64,000 nt of DNA, from the NCBI RefSeq assembly GCF_002355515.1, contig NZ_AP014809.1:2628501-2692500 (forward strand). The letters run 5' to 3'. The first letter of the stretch is position 1. Each line of letters opens with the position of its first letter. This document shows, piece by piece, positions 11,181 through 19,419 of this stretch. The notes under the pieces are model-generated. The model was given only the letters and a program-made list of their open reading frames with translations, was not told the DNA's origin and searched no databases. Origin of the DNA: Methylorubrum populi. Lineage in GTDB: Bacteria > Pseudomonadota > Alphaproteobacteria > Rhizobiales > Beijerinckiaceae. The position numbers and the translations under genes are program-made.

Positions 11181-11768
11181 TCAGGGGCGGCCCTGCGGCG
11201 GGCCGCCCATCACGATGAGACCGGCATCCAGGACGCCGCGGGCCTCGTCGCCGCTGCTGGCGAGGATCGTGAAGCTGACGGGCCGCAGCGGGCCGCTGTC
11301 GTGGCCGGTGCTCTTCTCCGACCAGTGGCTCGTGGCGAGCGAGGAGAAGGTGTCCGCCGGGAAGGCTTCCTCGAAGCCCGCGGTGCGCGCCCTCTCGGTG
11401 ACGCGCGAGAGGAAACCCGCCGCCCGTACGCCGAGGCGGGCCGAAAGCCGGTCCCGCTCCGCCCACCACACGGTCCGGATCAGGCAGTGCCGCGTCTGGC
11501 CGTCGCGTCCCCAGGCGGCGACGTAGCGCGGCGACAGGAGCTCGACCGCCTTCTCCCGATCCGGCGCGCGGGATGGGAGCTCCGCGATCGCCTCCCGGGA
11601 CGCGGGCCGGGTGGCGAGCCCCTCGAACGGCGTGCGGCCGTGGCGGATGTAGCCGAGGCAATCCTCGAAGATCAGCCGCATGACGAGGGGCTCGTTCTCC
11701 TCGATCTCCGCGGCCTGGAGGGGAAGCGCCGCGAGGCCGACGGCGAGCACGAGCCAGCGTCTCAGCAA
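11181..11768 (-). CDS. Hypothetical exported protein
   Basis: A 195-residue protein with a Sec signal peptide (MLRRWLVLAVGLAALPLQAAE, probable cleavage after AQA-like LQA). The mature part has two cysteines (in EDCLGYI and RHCLIRT) that could form a periplasmic disulfide. No family is recognised. It converges on atoE with a 7-nt gap and lies 27 nt downstream of the DUF423 gene on the same strand, so it may be the last gene of the yidC-engB transcript. Confidence 0.6.
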   Translation of the reverse strand: MLRRWLVLAVGLAALPLQAAEIEENEPLVMRLIFEDCLGYIRHGRTPFEGLATRPASREAIAELPSRAPDREKAVELLSPRYVAAWGRDGQTRHCLIRTVWWAERDRLSARLGVRAAGFLSRVTERARTAGFEEAFPADTFSSLATSHWSEKSTGHDSGPLRPVSFTILASSGDEARGVLDAGLIVMGGPPQGRP

Positions 11769-11795
11769 GCGATCCTCCCTCGCCCCTGGCCTATC

Positions 11796-12167
11796 TCAGC
11801 GCCGTGCGGGCACCAGCACAGCAACGGCCGCGAGGAGCCAGCCGGCCATCAGCACCACGCCGCCGCTCGGCGCCGCCATGGGAAACAGCGGCGTCCCGGC
11901 CAATGCCCGCAGGGCGAGATCGCCCGAGAACAGCGCGAGGCCGATCAGCAGCGCGACGGCCGAGAGGCGGGCGAGGCCGGTGCGGACCAGTCCTGCTCCG
12001 GCGAGACCGATCAGCGCCAGCATGGCGGGGGCGTGGAACAGCAGGAACTGCGCGGCAGTCTTCAGGGTCTCGCCGCCGCTCGTATGGGCGGCGGCGGCGC
12101 TGGCCGCCACGCCGAGCCCGCCGGCGAGCGCCGCCAGGGCGGCGAGGAGGCGGTCGAGGCCGCTCAC
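11796..12167 (-). CDS. DUF423 family small membrane protein
   Basis: A 123-residue protein with four hydrophobic helices. It has the family pattern: N-terminal LLAALAALAGGLGVAASAAAAH, a HAPAMLALIGLA helix pair, and a C-terminal FPMAAPSGGVVLMAGWLLAA. DUF423 proteins (COG2363) are inner-membrane proteins of unknown function. The start overlaps the engB stop by 4 nt (12164-12167), indicating coupling. Confidence 0.82.
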   Translation of the reverse strand: MSGLDRLLAALAALAGGLGVAASAAAAHTSGGETLKTAAQFLLFHAPAMLALIGLAGAGLVRTGLARLSAVALLIGLALFSGDLALRALAGTPLFPMAAPSGGVVLMAGWLLAAVAVLVPARR

Positions 12168-12826
12168 GCGCCGCGCTCCTGCAGCAGACGGGCGATGCTG
12201 GCGCGCAACTCCGCCACGCCGCGGTCATCGCGGCTCGAGGTGAGCAGCACCTCCGGATAGGCCGCCGGGCGCTTCGCGAGCGCGGCCTGGATGCCGGCGA
12301 TGCGCCGGTCGATCTCGGATTTCTTGAGGGCGTCGCCCTTGGTCAGCACGATCTGGTAGGACACGGCCGCCTTGTCGAGCCCGTCGAGCAGATCGGTGTC
12401 GATCGACTTCAGACCGTGCCGGGAATCGATCAGCACGTAGACGCGCGCAAGGTTCGAGCGGCCCTTCAGGTAGGCGTGGATCAACTGCGTCCAGGCCTCG
12501 ACCTTGGCCTTCTCGACGGCGGCGTAGCCGTAGCCCGGCATGTCGACGAGCATCAGGCGCCCGCCGATGCGGAAGAAGTTGAGCTGCTGGGTCCGGCCCG
12601 GCGTGTGCGAGGTGCGCGCCAGGGTGTTGCGCCCGGTCAGGGCGTTGACGAGGCTCGACTTGCCGACGTTCGAACGTCCGGCAAAGGCGATCTCCACGCC
12701 TTCCATCGCTGGCAGGGCGCCGAGTGCCGGAGCGGCGGCGGTGAACTCGGCCTCACCCGCGAACAGCAGGCGGCCGGCTTCCAGCAATTCGGGGGAGGGG
12801 GCGTCGGTGGCGGCTTCGGTCATCAC
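12164..12826 (-). CDS. engB: Ribosome biogenesis GTPase EngB/YsxC
   Basis: A 220-residue GTPase that assists late 50S assembly. All G motifs are visible: GRSNVGKSS (G1, about 50-58), a Thr-rich switch (TPGRTQ), DMPGYGYA (G3), LTKGD (G4) and TSSR (G5). It belongs to the conserved rpmH-rnpA-yidC-engB order and lies about 120 nt downstream of yidC, past a hairpin. Start: ATG at 12826. It is cytoplasmic and expected to be essential or growth-important. Confidence 0.96.
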   Translation of the reverse strand: MMTEAATDAPSPELLEAGRLLFAGEAEFTAAAPALGALPAMEGVEIAFAGRSNVGKSSLVNALTGRNTLARTSHTPGRTQQLNFFRIGGRLMLVDMPGYGYAAVEKAKVEAWTQLIHAYLKGRSNLARVYVLIDSRHGLKSIDTDLLDGLDKAAVSYQIVLTKGDALKKSEIDRRIAGIQAALAKRPAAYPEVLLTSSRDDRGVAELRASIARLLQERGA

Positions 12827-12895
12827 GGATATCGCTTTACCCGCCGACGCCGTCCCGATGAAGCCGGGCGGGCTCGGCCCGGGCCGGAATGCGGA

Positions 12896-12923
12896 GCGGA
12901 TCCCGGACAGGTCCGGGATCCGC
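12896..12923 (-). terminator. Hairpin between yidC and engB
   Basis: A 13-bp perfect inverted repeat (GCGGATCCCGGAC / GTCCGGGATCCGC) with a minimal loop and no T-run. It lies in the 121-nt gap between yidC and engB and could be a partial terminator or an mRNA-stabilising structure. Confidence 0.5.
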
Positions 12924-12947
12924 GGGCTGGGGAGAGGGCTGTCGCGG

Positions 12948-14798
12948 TCAGCCCTTGGTGGCCGCGGCTTTCTTGTCGCCGCGTTTGAACATGCCCCTGA
13001 GGTTGTCCCACAATTCCACCTTCACGCCGTTGCGGCGCATGATGATGTATTGCTGGATCACCGAGAGGGTGTTGTTCCAGGCCCAGTAGATCACGAGGCC
13101 GGCGGGGAACGAGCCGAGCATGAAGGTGAACACGATCGGCATGAAGGCGAAGACCTGCGCTTGGACCGGGTCCGGCGGCGCGGGGTTCATCTTCATCTGA
13201 ACGAACATCGTGATGCCCATGATGATCGGCCACACGCCCAGATGGATGAAGTCGGGGGCGGCGAAGGGCAGCAGGCCGAACAGGTTCACGATGCTCGTCG
13301 GATCGGGCGCGGCGAGGTCCTGGATCCAGCCGAAGAAGGGCGCGTGCCGCATCTCGATGGTGATGAACAGGACCTTGTACAGCGCGAAGAAGACCGGGAT
13401 CTGGATCAGCACCGGCCAGCAGCCGGCGACCGGATTGATCTTCTCCTTCTTGTACAACTCCATCATCGCCTGCTGCTGCTTCGTCCGATCGTCCTTGTAG
13501 CGCTCCCGGATAGAGGTCATCTCCGGCTGCACGGCCTTCATCTTGGCCATGGAGACGTAGGAGCGGTTGGCGATCGGCAGGAAGAAGATCTTCAGGATCA
13601 GCGTCACGAGCAGGATCGAGACGCCGAAATTGCCGGCGAGATGGAAGAAGAAGTCCAGCGCCCGGAACATCGGCTTGGTCAGGAACCAGAACCAGCCCCA
13701 GTCGATCATCAGATCGAACTGCTTGATGCCGAGCTCGCGCTCGTAGGCGTTGATCTGGTTCACCTCCTTGGCGCCCGCGAACAGGCGCTGGGTGGTGGCC
13801 GAGGAGGCGTTCGGCGCGACCGTGACCGCGTCGCCGCGCACGGAGGTCTGGTAGACCTTGGTGGCGCCGTCGGTGCGCTCGGTGAAGGCGCCGGTGAACG
13901 GCTTGTCCTGCTCCGGGATCGCGGCGGCGGCCCAGTACTTGTCGGTGATGCCGACCCAGCCGCCGGTCACGTTCGTCCAGGCCTTGCCCAGGGTGCCGGG
14001 GCCGCCGTAGGCGGGCTCCTTGGCAACCTTGTCGTAGGTGTATTCCTGCAGGCCGTCGTTGCCGAGAACGCCGATCAGGCCCTCGTGCAGCACGTAGTAG
14101 CCCTGGGTGTGCGGCTTACCCCAGCGCGAGACGAGGCTGTAGGGGAAGAGCGTGACGGGGTTGGCCGAGGTGTTCTCCACCTCGTCGCGCACCGTGAACA
14201 TGAACTTGTCGTCCACGGCGATCATGCGCTTGAACACGAGGCCCTGGCCGTTGTCCCAGCTCAGCGTCAGCGGCTTGCCGGGGGCGAGCAGGTCGCCGTC
14301 GGCCTTCCACACCGTGTCGCCGTTGGGCAGCGGACCGGCATTGGCGCCGACCCAGCCGAACTCGGCGTAGTAGGGGTTGGCGCTGCCGGTGGGCGAGAGC
14401 AGCACGATGCGCGGGCTCTCGTCGCTGACGGTCTCGTGGTAGTTCTTGAGGCTCACGTCATCGATGCGCGCGCCCTTGAGCGCGATCGAGCCGTAGAGCG
14501 CCGGCGTGTCGAGGCGGACGCGGGCGGAGCGGGCGAGCGCGTCCTCGCGGGCGACGGGGCCCTGCGCGGCGGTGCCCGGCACGGTGCCGGGCATGGGCGC
14601 GTTGGGGCTGCCCTCCCGGGGGCTCGGGGCAGGAATGCCGTCGGCCGTCTGCGCCGCGCCCGGTTGCTGTGCGGTCTGGCTCTGCGCCGCCTGTCGCTGC
14701 CGCTCGCTGGCCGGCCCGGTGACGAAGTAATGCCAGCCAAGCAGGACCACCAGCGACAAGGCGATGGCGACGAACATGTTCGTCTTGTCGTTACCCAT
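12948..14798 (-). CDS. yidC: Membrane protein insertase YidC
   Basis: A 616-residue inner-membrane insertase working alone or with SecYEG. It has an N-terminal TM anchor (about 8-26), a Pro/Gln/Ala-rich linker, the large periplasmic P1 beta-supersandwich (about 70-360), then the conserved five-TM insertase core. The core carries [22 protein letters not shown] and a C-terminal [17 protein letters not shown] segment. It ends in the basic tail [12 protein letters not shown], typical of YidC. Its start overlaps the end of rnpA by 8 nt. Confidence 0.97.
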   Translation of the reverse strand: MGNDKTNMFVAIALSLVVLLGWHYFVTGPASERQRQAAQSQTAQQPGAAQTADGIPAPSPREGSPNAPMPGTVPGTAAQGPVAREDALARSARVRLDTPALYGSIALKGARIDDVSLKNYHETVSDESPRIVLLSPTGSANPYYAEFGWVGANAGPLPNGDTVWKADGDLLAPGKPLTLSWDNGQGLVFKRMIAVDDKFMFTVRDEVENTSANPVTLFPYSLVSRWGKPHTQGYYVLHEGLIGVLGNDGLQEYTYDKVAKEPAYGGPGTLGKAWTNVTGGWVGITDKYWAAAAIPEQDKPFTGAFTERTDGATKVYQTSVRGDAVTVAPNASSATTQRLFAGAKEVNQINAYERELGIKQFDLMIDWGWFWFLTKPMFRALDFFFHLAGNFGVSILLVTLILKIFFLPIANRSYVSMAKMKAVQPEMTSIRERYKDDRTKQQQAMMELYKKEKINPVAGCWPVLIQIPVFFALYKVLFITIEMRHAPFFGWIQDLAAPDPTSIVNLFGLLPFAAPDFIHLGVWPIIMGITMFVQMKMNPAPPDPVQAQVFAFMPIVFTFMLGSFPAGLVIYWAWNNTLSVIQQYIIMRRNGVKVELWDNLRGMFKRGDKKAAATKG

Positions 14799-15309
14799 CG
14801 GTCGATCCGTCAGGCGCCTTCGATGTGGAGGGAAAAGAGGACGTTCCGCCCGCGGCCGCGCCGCTACCGGAGCGTGAGCCGCCGCGTCGCGATCGGGACG
14901 AGGGCGGCTTGGACGAGGGCGACCGGGCGGCGTCGCCGGTGCGCGGCGCGGCCGGGCGCGTTACCGAATGAAGCGCGCGGCGCAGATCCTCGACGAGGCT
15001 CTCGAAGGGGGCGTCGAGGGCCGGGCGTCGGGCGATCACCACGACATCCGCTCCGATCGAAGGGGCGTCCGCCGCCACGGCAGCGACGGCGCTGCGCAGG
15101 CGTCGCCGGATCCGGTTGCGTTCGGTCGCATGCCCTACGCGCTTGGTGATGGTGAAGCCGAGGAAGAGTCCCTCGGCGGTCGCGCCGTCGCGGGTCTCGT
15201 CGGAAGCGCGCAGGCGCCCCTGGGCACTCATGCGTTCCGTGTGGAAGCGTCGGCCCTGGGCGGCTGCCAGGAAATCCGGGCGCCGCCGGAGACGTCCGAT
15301 CGTCGGCAC
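14791..15309 (-). CDS. rnpA: Ribonuclease P protein component
   Basis: Basic protein subunit of RNase P (tRNA 5' processing). The core runs from [11 protein letters not shown] through [21 protein letters not shown], the RNR signature helix, to [11 protein letters not shown]. Unusually, it carries a long Ser/Arg/Lys-rich, probably disordered C-terminal tail of about 55 residues overlapping the start of yidC. I choose the GTG at 15309 (172 aa) because a CGGAG Shine-Dalgarno sits about 6 nt upstream. An ATG at 15372 would add 21 poorly conserved residues and almost touch rpmH. Confidence 0.93.
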   Translation of the reverse strand: MPTIGRLRRRPDFLAAAQGRRFHTERMSAQGRLRASDETRDGATAEGLFLGFTITKRVGHATERNRIRRRLRSAVAAVAADAPSIGADVVVIARRPALDAPFESLVEDLRRALHSVTRPAAPRTGDAARSPSSKPPSSRSRRGGSRSGSGAAAGGTSSFPSTSKAPDGSTDG

Positions 15310-15380
15310 GGGCGCTCCGATCCCGATTCGCGGGCTCGTGTTGCGAAGCGCGGCGCCAGCGTGCGGCGCCACGGATTGTG

Positions 15381-15515
15381 TCAGGCCGAGAGGCGCTTGC
15401 GGCCGTGCGCGCGGCGGGCGGCGATGACCTTGCGTCCGCCGGCGGTCGCCATGCGGGCGCGGAAGCCGTGACGACGCTTACGGACGAGCTTGCTGGGCTG
15501 GTAGGTTCTCTTCAT
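15381..15515 (-). CDS. rpmH: 50S ribosomal protein L34
   Basis: A 44-residue, very basic protein beginning [18 protein letters not shown] and ending [11 protein letters not shown], a textbook L34 of normal length. ATG at 15515, stop TGA at 15381-15383. It is the first gene of the rpmH-rnpA-yidC-engB run. A promoter lies about 135-160 nt upstream. Confidence 0.98.
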   Translation of the reverse strand: MKRTYQPSKLVRKRRHGFRARMATAGGRKVIAARRAHGRKRLSA

Positions 15516-15648
15516 GGTCGGTCTCCGGCGGTCGAGGTATCGACCCGGCGGCGCTTGCGATCAGCGCGCGGACCGTGTGTGAACCTCGAAATGGGATCTG
15601 CAAACGCGAAGGGCGCCCGGAACGGGGCGCCGCTTCGCAATGGCGCGG

Positions 15649-15677
15649 CTTATGGCGGAGGGGGCGCCGCAAGTCAA
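15649..15677 (-). promoter_or_regulatory. Promoter of the rpmH-rnpA-yidC operon
   Basis: On the minus strand TTGACT (15677-15672), a 17-nt spacer, then CATAAG (15654-15649): good agreement with the alphaproteobacterial housekeeping promoter. The leader to rpmH would be about 125 nt. It contains a GGCGCCC/GGGCGCC hairpin at 15612-15631 that could attenuate transcription. Confidence 0.65.
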
Positions 15678-15841
15678 TGACGGCACCCCGACGCAGGTGC
15701 GCTGCGCCGGACCAAGCCGCGACGGCCGAGGCGGAGGGCCGTGGGTATTGGATCGCCTGAACCGCGAACGGCTCAGGTTCCATCTTTCCGATTTGGGTCG
15801 TCGCGGAAGTGCGAGCCGGAATTCCAGGATGATTTGTGGCT

Positions 15842-15874
15842 GGTTAACTGAGCGTTAACCTTTCCGTTCTACAA
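15842..15874 (+). promoter_or_regulatory. CtrA box plus -10 of the putative sRNA
   Basis: GGTTAACTGAGCGTTAACC (15842-15860) is a perfect 7-bp palindrome around a 5-nt centre. It also contains an exact TTAA-N7-TTAA CtrA site (15844-15858). A CTACAA -10-like element follows at 15869-15874, which puts the box over the -35 position of a start near 15881. Binding by CtrA is inferred. Confidence 0.6.
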
Positions 15875-15880
15875 AGAGGC

Positions 15881-15982
15881 ACATCCAGATTGTCTGGATC
15901 CCGATTGGGGTCTCTGTCCAGTCTGTTTGATGCCTCCCTGTAAGACTCGTGACAGCCGCTCCTCTGGAGCGGCTTCTTTTTT
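15881..15982 (+). ncRNA. Putative CtrA-controlled small RNA
   Basis: About 100 nt of intergenic DNA with the layout of a bacterial trans-acting sRNA. It has a 5' hairpin ATCCAGA-TTG-TCTGGAT (15883-15899), a second short stem CCC-GATT-GGG (15900-15909), and a single-stranded stretch containing TGCCTCCCTG. That stretch is complementary to a Shine-Dalgarno core. A strong intrinsic terminator follows (15955-15982). It is preceded by a CtrA box and a -10 element. It encodes no credible peptide and I cannot assign it to a known sRNA family. It lies between the divergent rpmH and rcdA-like genes. Confidence 0.6.
15955..15982 (+). terminator. Intrinsic terminator of the putative sRNA
   Basis: GCCGCTCC (15955-15962), loop TCT, GGAGCGGC (15966-15973), then TTCTTTTTT. 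This is a perfect 8-bp stem with a U-tract on the plus strand. No protein gene on this strand ends nearby. Confidence 0.9.
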
Positions 15983-16181
15983 GCGCCGCCTCCCTGAGCC
16001 GTTTCCCGCGTCCCGGCCTGTGCCGCGTCGAGGCCGCCGGCCGCTCCCGCGCCGTTAACGTTAAAAGGACGTGAACCCTCTCCCGGCTCGCGTTCGGCGC
16101 TACACTTGCCCCACTGACTGCATTCGCACCGAAATCGTCCCGATGCGGGACAGATGGTTCGCCGGCGGTACAGGAGGCAGG

Positions 16182-16715
16182 ATGACCGAGTTCGACGTCA
16201 CGTTCCGGGACGACCGCGAGTGGGTGAGCTTCGGCGAGTCCTACGTGTCGTCGGAGGCCTTCAAGACCCTGTTCCGCGAGGGCATGCTGCTGGTTGAGGA
16301 GACGGCGGCCTATCTCGACGGGGAGGGGAGGGCCGAATCGCGACTGATCTCCCGCGATGCCACGCTGGCCTATGCCAGCGAGAGCATGCGCCTCACCACC
16401 CGGCTGATGCAGATCGCCTCCTGGCTGCTGGTGCAGCGGGCGGTCTCCGAGGGCGAGATCTCGCTGAGCCAGGCCCAGGAGGAGAAGACCCGCGTCAAGC
16501 TCGCCGAATCGGAGCGCGCCCTGCCGGAGGCCGGCGAGACCTTCGCCGCCTTGCCGCTCCGGCTTCAGGACCTCGTGCGCCGCTCGCGCCGGCTGCACGC
16601 GCGCATCCTTCACCTCGATGCGCTGATCAGCGAGGACCGTCCCGTCCCGGTGCCGCGGGAGAGCCCGGTCACGGCGCAGTTCGGGCGCCTGCGGGCGGCT
16701 TTCGGCGGCGAGTGA
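16182..16715 (+). CDS. rcdA: DUF1465 family protein, RcdA-like protease adaptor
   Basis: A 177-residue, mostly helical protein from ATG 16182, which has a perfect AGGAGG 5 nt upstream. An ATG at 16143 lacks a Shine-Dalgarno. Visible landmarks are TLFREGMLLVEETAAYLDG, a helical MRLTTRLMQIASWLLVQRA, and LRRLxxLHxRI-type helices near the end. The family (PF07323) includes, to my knowledge, Caulobacter RcdA, an adaptor that helps ClpXP degrade CtrA and other cell-cycle proteins. Two TTAA half-sites (TTAACGTTAA at 16055-16064) lie about 120 nt upstream, recalling CtrA control of rcdA. Confidence 0.78.
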   Translation: MTEFDVTFRDDREWVSFGESYVSSEAFKTLFREGMLLVEETAAYLDGEGRAESRLISRDATLAYASESMRLTTRLMQIASWLLVQRAVSEGEISLSQAQEEKTRVKLAESERALPEAGETFAALPLRLQDLVRRSRRLHARILHLDALISEDRPVPVPRESPVTAQFGRLRAAFGGE

Positions 16716-16852
16716 GCTTTTCAGAGGCCAGAAGTGGTCTCCCGGCGATCGAGGCCGGGGCGGGATGGGGCGCGCGTCATCAGCCGATGGCCGCGCCCGT
16801 CTGATTCGATGGCGGCGCATGTCGCGCCCGTCCGGACGTCGCGCGCAAACGA

Positions 16853-16878
16853 AAACGGCGCCGCGAGCGGCGCCGTTT
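16853..16878. terminator. Bidirectional terminator between rcdA-like gene and rpmE
   Basis: Perfect 10-bp stem AAACGGCGCC / GGCGCCGTTT with a 6-nt loop, in the gap between two convergent genes. A- and T-flanks on both sides suit termination from either direction. Confidence 0.85.
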
Positions 16879-16912
16879 CATCGATCGGGACCGAAGTCCG
16901 AACCGCAGAGAA

Positions 16913-17167
16913 TCACTTCTTGCCGAAGCCGAGGCCGGCGAAGCGGTTGTTGAAGCGCGAGACGCGGCCGCCGCGATCGAGCATCTTCTGCTCGCCGCCG
17001 GTCCAGGCCGGGTGCGTGGTCGGGTCGATGTCCAGGTTGAGGACGTCGCCTTCCTTGCCGTAGGTCGACCGGGTCTTGTACTCGGTGCCGTCGGTCATCA
17101 CGACCTTGATGAAGTGGTAGTCGGGGTGCTCGGTCCCCTTGGCCTTGGCGGCCTCGTTCTTTGCCAT
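16913..17167 (-). CDS. rpmE: 50S ribosomal protein L31
   Basis: An 84-residue L31. Landmarks are [22 protein letters not shown], then [16 protein letters not shown] and RFNNRFAGL, a signature C-terminal block. It lacks the CxxC zinc pair (C- form). The N-terminus is extended ([12 protein letters not shown]), as in Rhizobiales. ATG 17167 is chosen because AGGAATTC gives a Shine-Dalgarno 7 nt upstream; the open frame continues 13 codons further without support. Confidence 0.95.
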   Translation of the reverse strand: MAKNEAAKAKGTEHPDYHFIKVVMTDGTEYKTRSTYGKEGDVLNLDIDPTTHPAWTGGEQKMLDRGGRVSRFNNRFAGLGFGKK

Positions 17168-17474
17168 GACGAATTCCTGAGGTAGCACGCCGACCGGCCC
17201 CGCCACTCAGGGGAAGAGCCAGGGGCAAAACATCGCGCGCATTCCGATGAAGGCGCGCCTATACCTCAGCCTCGGGCGACCGACAAGAGAGGCCGGAACG
17301 GCGGTCGCGCGTGAAATCGTGGCACGAACATCGGCCATGACGTGCCCGCAAGGCGGGCGCGAACTGGAAATCGCGGCGCGCGCTGCGTATGCGATGGCCC
17401 GAGGCTACGACGACAAGACAGACGCAACAGCCAAGACAGAAACGGCGCAGAACGGGACGAAACGATGTCGAGGA
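17168..17474. other. Intergenic control region, rpmE / ABC transporter
   Basis: About 307 nt between the divergent rpmE and ABC transporter genes. The frame of the transporter is open through it, but without homology. I see no clear promoter, repeat or RNA structure beyond the rpmE ribosome-binding site. Confidence 0.4.
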
Positions 17475-19346
17475 ATGATGGCCCGCAGGCGTGACGCGTC
17501 GTCCGGCGCAAGGAGCGACCTGCGGGAAGACCCGCGGGCGGCCCTCCGGGGGCAGGCGCCGCTCGGGGCGCTCAAACCCCTGATTCCCTTCGCGAGCCGC
17601 TATCGAGGCCGCATCCTCGCGGCGCTGATCTCGCTGATCGCGGCTTCCGGCGCGACGCTCGTCGTGCCGATCGCGATTCGTCGGGTGATCGACCACGGCT
17701 TCTCGCCGGAGGGGCAGGCGCTCATCAACTCCTACTTCGTGGCGCTGCTCGGCGTGGTGGCGGTGCTCGCGGTTTCGAGCGCGGGCCGCTATTACTCGGT
17801 GGTGACGCTCGGCGAGCGCGTCGTGGCGGATCTGCGCTCGGCAGTGTTCGCCCGGCTGACGAGCCTCGATCCGACCTTCTTCGACAAGTCGCAGTCCGGG
17901 GAGATCGTCTCGCGGCTGACCGCCGACGCGACGCAGGTCAAGGCGGTGTTCGGCGTCTCGATCTCGATCCTGCTGCGCAACCTGTTCCTGTTCGTCGGCG
18001 CCGTCGTGATGATGGTCTGGACGAGCCCCGGCCTGTCGATCCTCGTCTTGGCGGCGATCCCGCTCATCGTCTTCCCGCTGATCCTGTCGGGCCGCGGCGT
18101 GCGCCGCCGCTCGCGGGCGGCGCAGGACCGGCTCGCCGACGCGTCCGCCTACGCGGCGGAGGCCGTGGGCGCCGTGCGCACGATGCAGGCCTTCGGCATG
18201 GGCCGCGCCACCGCCGAGCGCTTCGCCGACGCCTCCGAGAACGCCTACCGGGCGGCGCGCGCCTCGATCACGGCCCGCGCCCTGCTCACGGGTGTCGCGA
18301 TCTTCCTGATCTCGGCCTCGGTGGTCGGCGTCCTGTGGTACGGCGCCAAGGGTGTGCTCGCGGGCACCATGAGTGCCGGCCTGCTCTCGCAATTCGTCCT
18401 CTACGCGGTCTTCGGTGCCAGCGCGCTCGGCCAGCTCTCCGAAGTCTACGGCGAACTCGCGCAGGCGGCGGGCGCCGCCGAGCGGCTCGGCGAGATCCTC
18501 GCCGCCGAGCCGGCGATCCGCTCCCCCGAGCACCCGGTCGCCCTGCCGAGCCCGGCCCGCGGCGCGGTCGCCTTCGAGGCGGTGCGCTTCCGCTACCCGA
18601 CCCGGCCCGAGCACGCTGCGCTCGACGGCATCTCCTTCACCGCGGCCCCGGGCGAGCGCATCGCCCTGGTCGGCCCTTCGGGCGCCGGCAAGACCACGGT
18701 GCTGCAACTGCTGCTGCGCTTCTACGACCCGGACGAGGGCCGCGTGACGATCGACGGCGTGCCCCTGCCGCAGGCCGATCTCGACGCCCTTCGGCAACGC
18801 CTGTCGCTCGTGCCGCAGGATCCGGTGGTGTTCTCCGGAACGGTGCTGGAGAACATTCGCTACGGCCGTCCCGGCGCCAGCGAGGCGGAGGTGGAGGAGG
18901 CCGCCCGGCTCGCCAATGCCGACGGCTTCGTCCGTGCCCTGCCGCAGGGCTACGCGACGCTGCTCGGCGAGCGCGGCACCACGCTCTCGGGCGGGCAGCG
19001 CCAGCGGATCGCCATCGCCCGCGCCATCCTCAAGGACGCGCCGGTCCTGCTCCTCGACGAGGCCACCTCCGCCCTCGACGCGGAGAGCGAGCGGGCCGTG
19101 CAGAACGCCCTCGACCGGCTGATGCAGGGCCGCACCACCCTGGTGATCGCCCACCGCCTCGCGACGATCCGCGCTGCTGACCGCATCCTCGTCTTCGACG
19201 GCGGCAAGATCGTCGAGGAGGGCACGCACGAGAGCCTGCTCGCCCGCGGCGCCCTCTACGCGCAGCTTGCCAGCCTGCAATTCGCCGACAGCTTCGACGA
19301 GAGCGCGCGGGCGCGCGATCCGCGTCCGAAACACGCCGCGGAATAA
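17475..19346 (+). CDS. ABC exporter, fused permease and ATPase (MsbA/LmrA type)
   Basis: A 623-residue half-transporter that should homodimerise in the inner membrane. After a charged N-terminus it has six TM helices (about 40-330, including PIAIRRVIDHGF and GEIVSRLTADATQVK). The nucleotide-binding domain shows Walker A GPSGAGKTT, Q-loop PQDPVVFSGTVLENI, signature LSGGQRQRIAIARA, Walker B VLLLDEATSALD and H-loop IAHRLATI. Start: ATG 17475 or the adjacent ATG 17478; GAGGA precedes them. This group exports lipids, drugs or peptides, and the substrate is unknown. A pyridoxal enzyme gene follows on the same strand. Confidence 0.9.
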   Translation: MMARRRDASSGARSDLREDPRAALRGQAPLGALKPLIPFASRYRGRILAALISLIAASGATLVVPIAIRRVIDHGFSPEGQALINSYFVALLGVVAVLAVSSAGRYYSVVTLGERVVADLRSAVFARLTSLDPTFFDKSQSGEIVSRLTADATQVKAVFGVSISILLRNLFLFVGAVVMMVWTSPGLSILVLAAIPLIVFPLILSGRGVRRRSRAAQDRLADASAYAAEAVGAVRTMQAFGMGRATAERFADASENAYRAARASITARALLTGVAIFLISASVVGVLWYGAKGVLAGTMSAGLLSQFVLYAVFGASALGQLSEVYGELAQAAGAAERLGEILAAEPAIRSPEHPVALPSPARGAVAFEAVRFRYPTRPEHAALDGISFTAAPGERIALVGPSGAGKTTVLQLLLRFYDPDEGRVTIDGVPLPQADLDALRQRLSLVPQDPVVFSGTVLENIRYGRPGASEAEVEEAARLANADGFVRALPQGYATLLGERGTTLSGGQRQRIAIARAILKDAPVLLLDEATSALDAESERAVQNALDRLMQGRTTLVIAHRLATIRAADRILVFDGGKIVEEGTHESLLARGALYAQLASLQFADSFDESARARDPRPKHAAE

Positions 19347-19419
19347 GGCGCGTCGTCCCGACAGGTGGTTTTCTGGCCCTCGGGGCGAGATCATGCCCTG
19401 ACGCAGGCAAGGGAGATCG

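Noticed and set aside
15381..15720. oriC/DnaA-box cluster beside rpmH
   Set aside because: In some bacteria rpmH borders dnaA/oriC. I see no run of TTATCCACA-like boxes and no dnaA or dnaN here.
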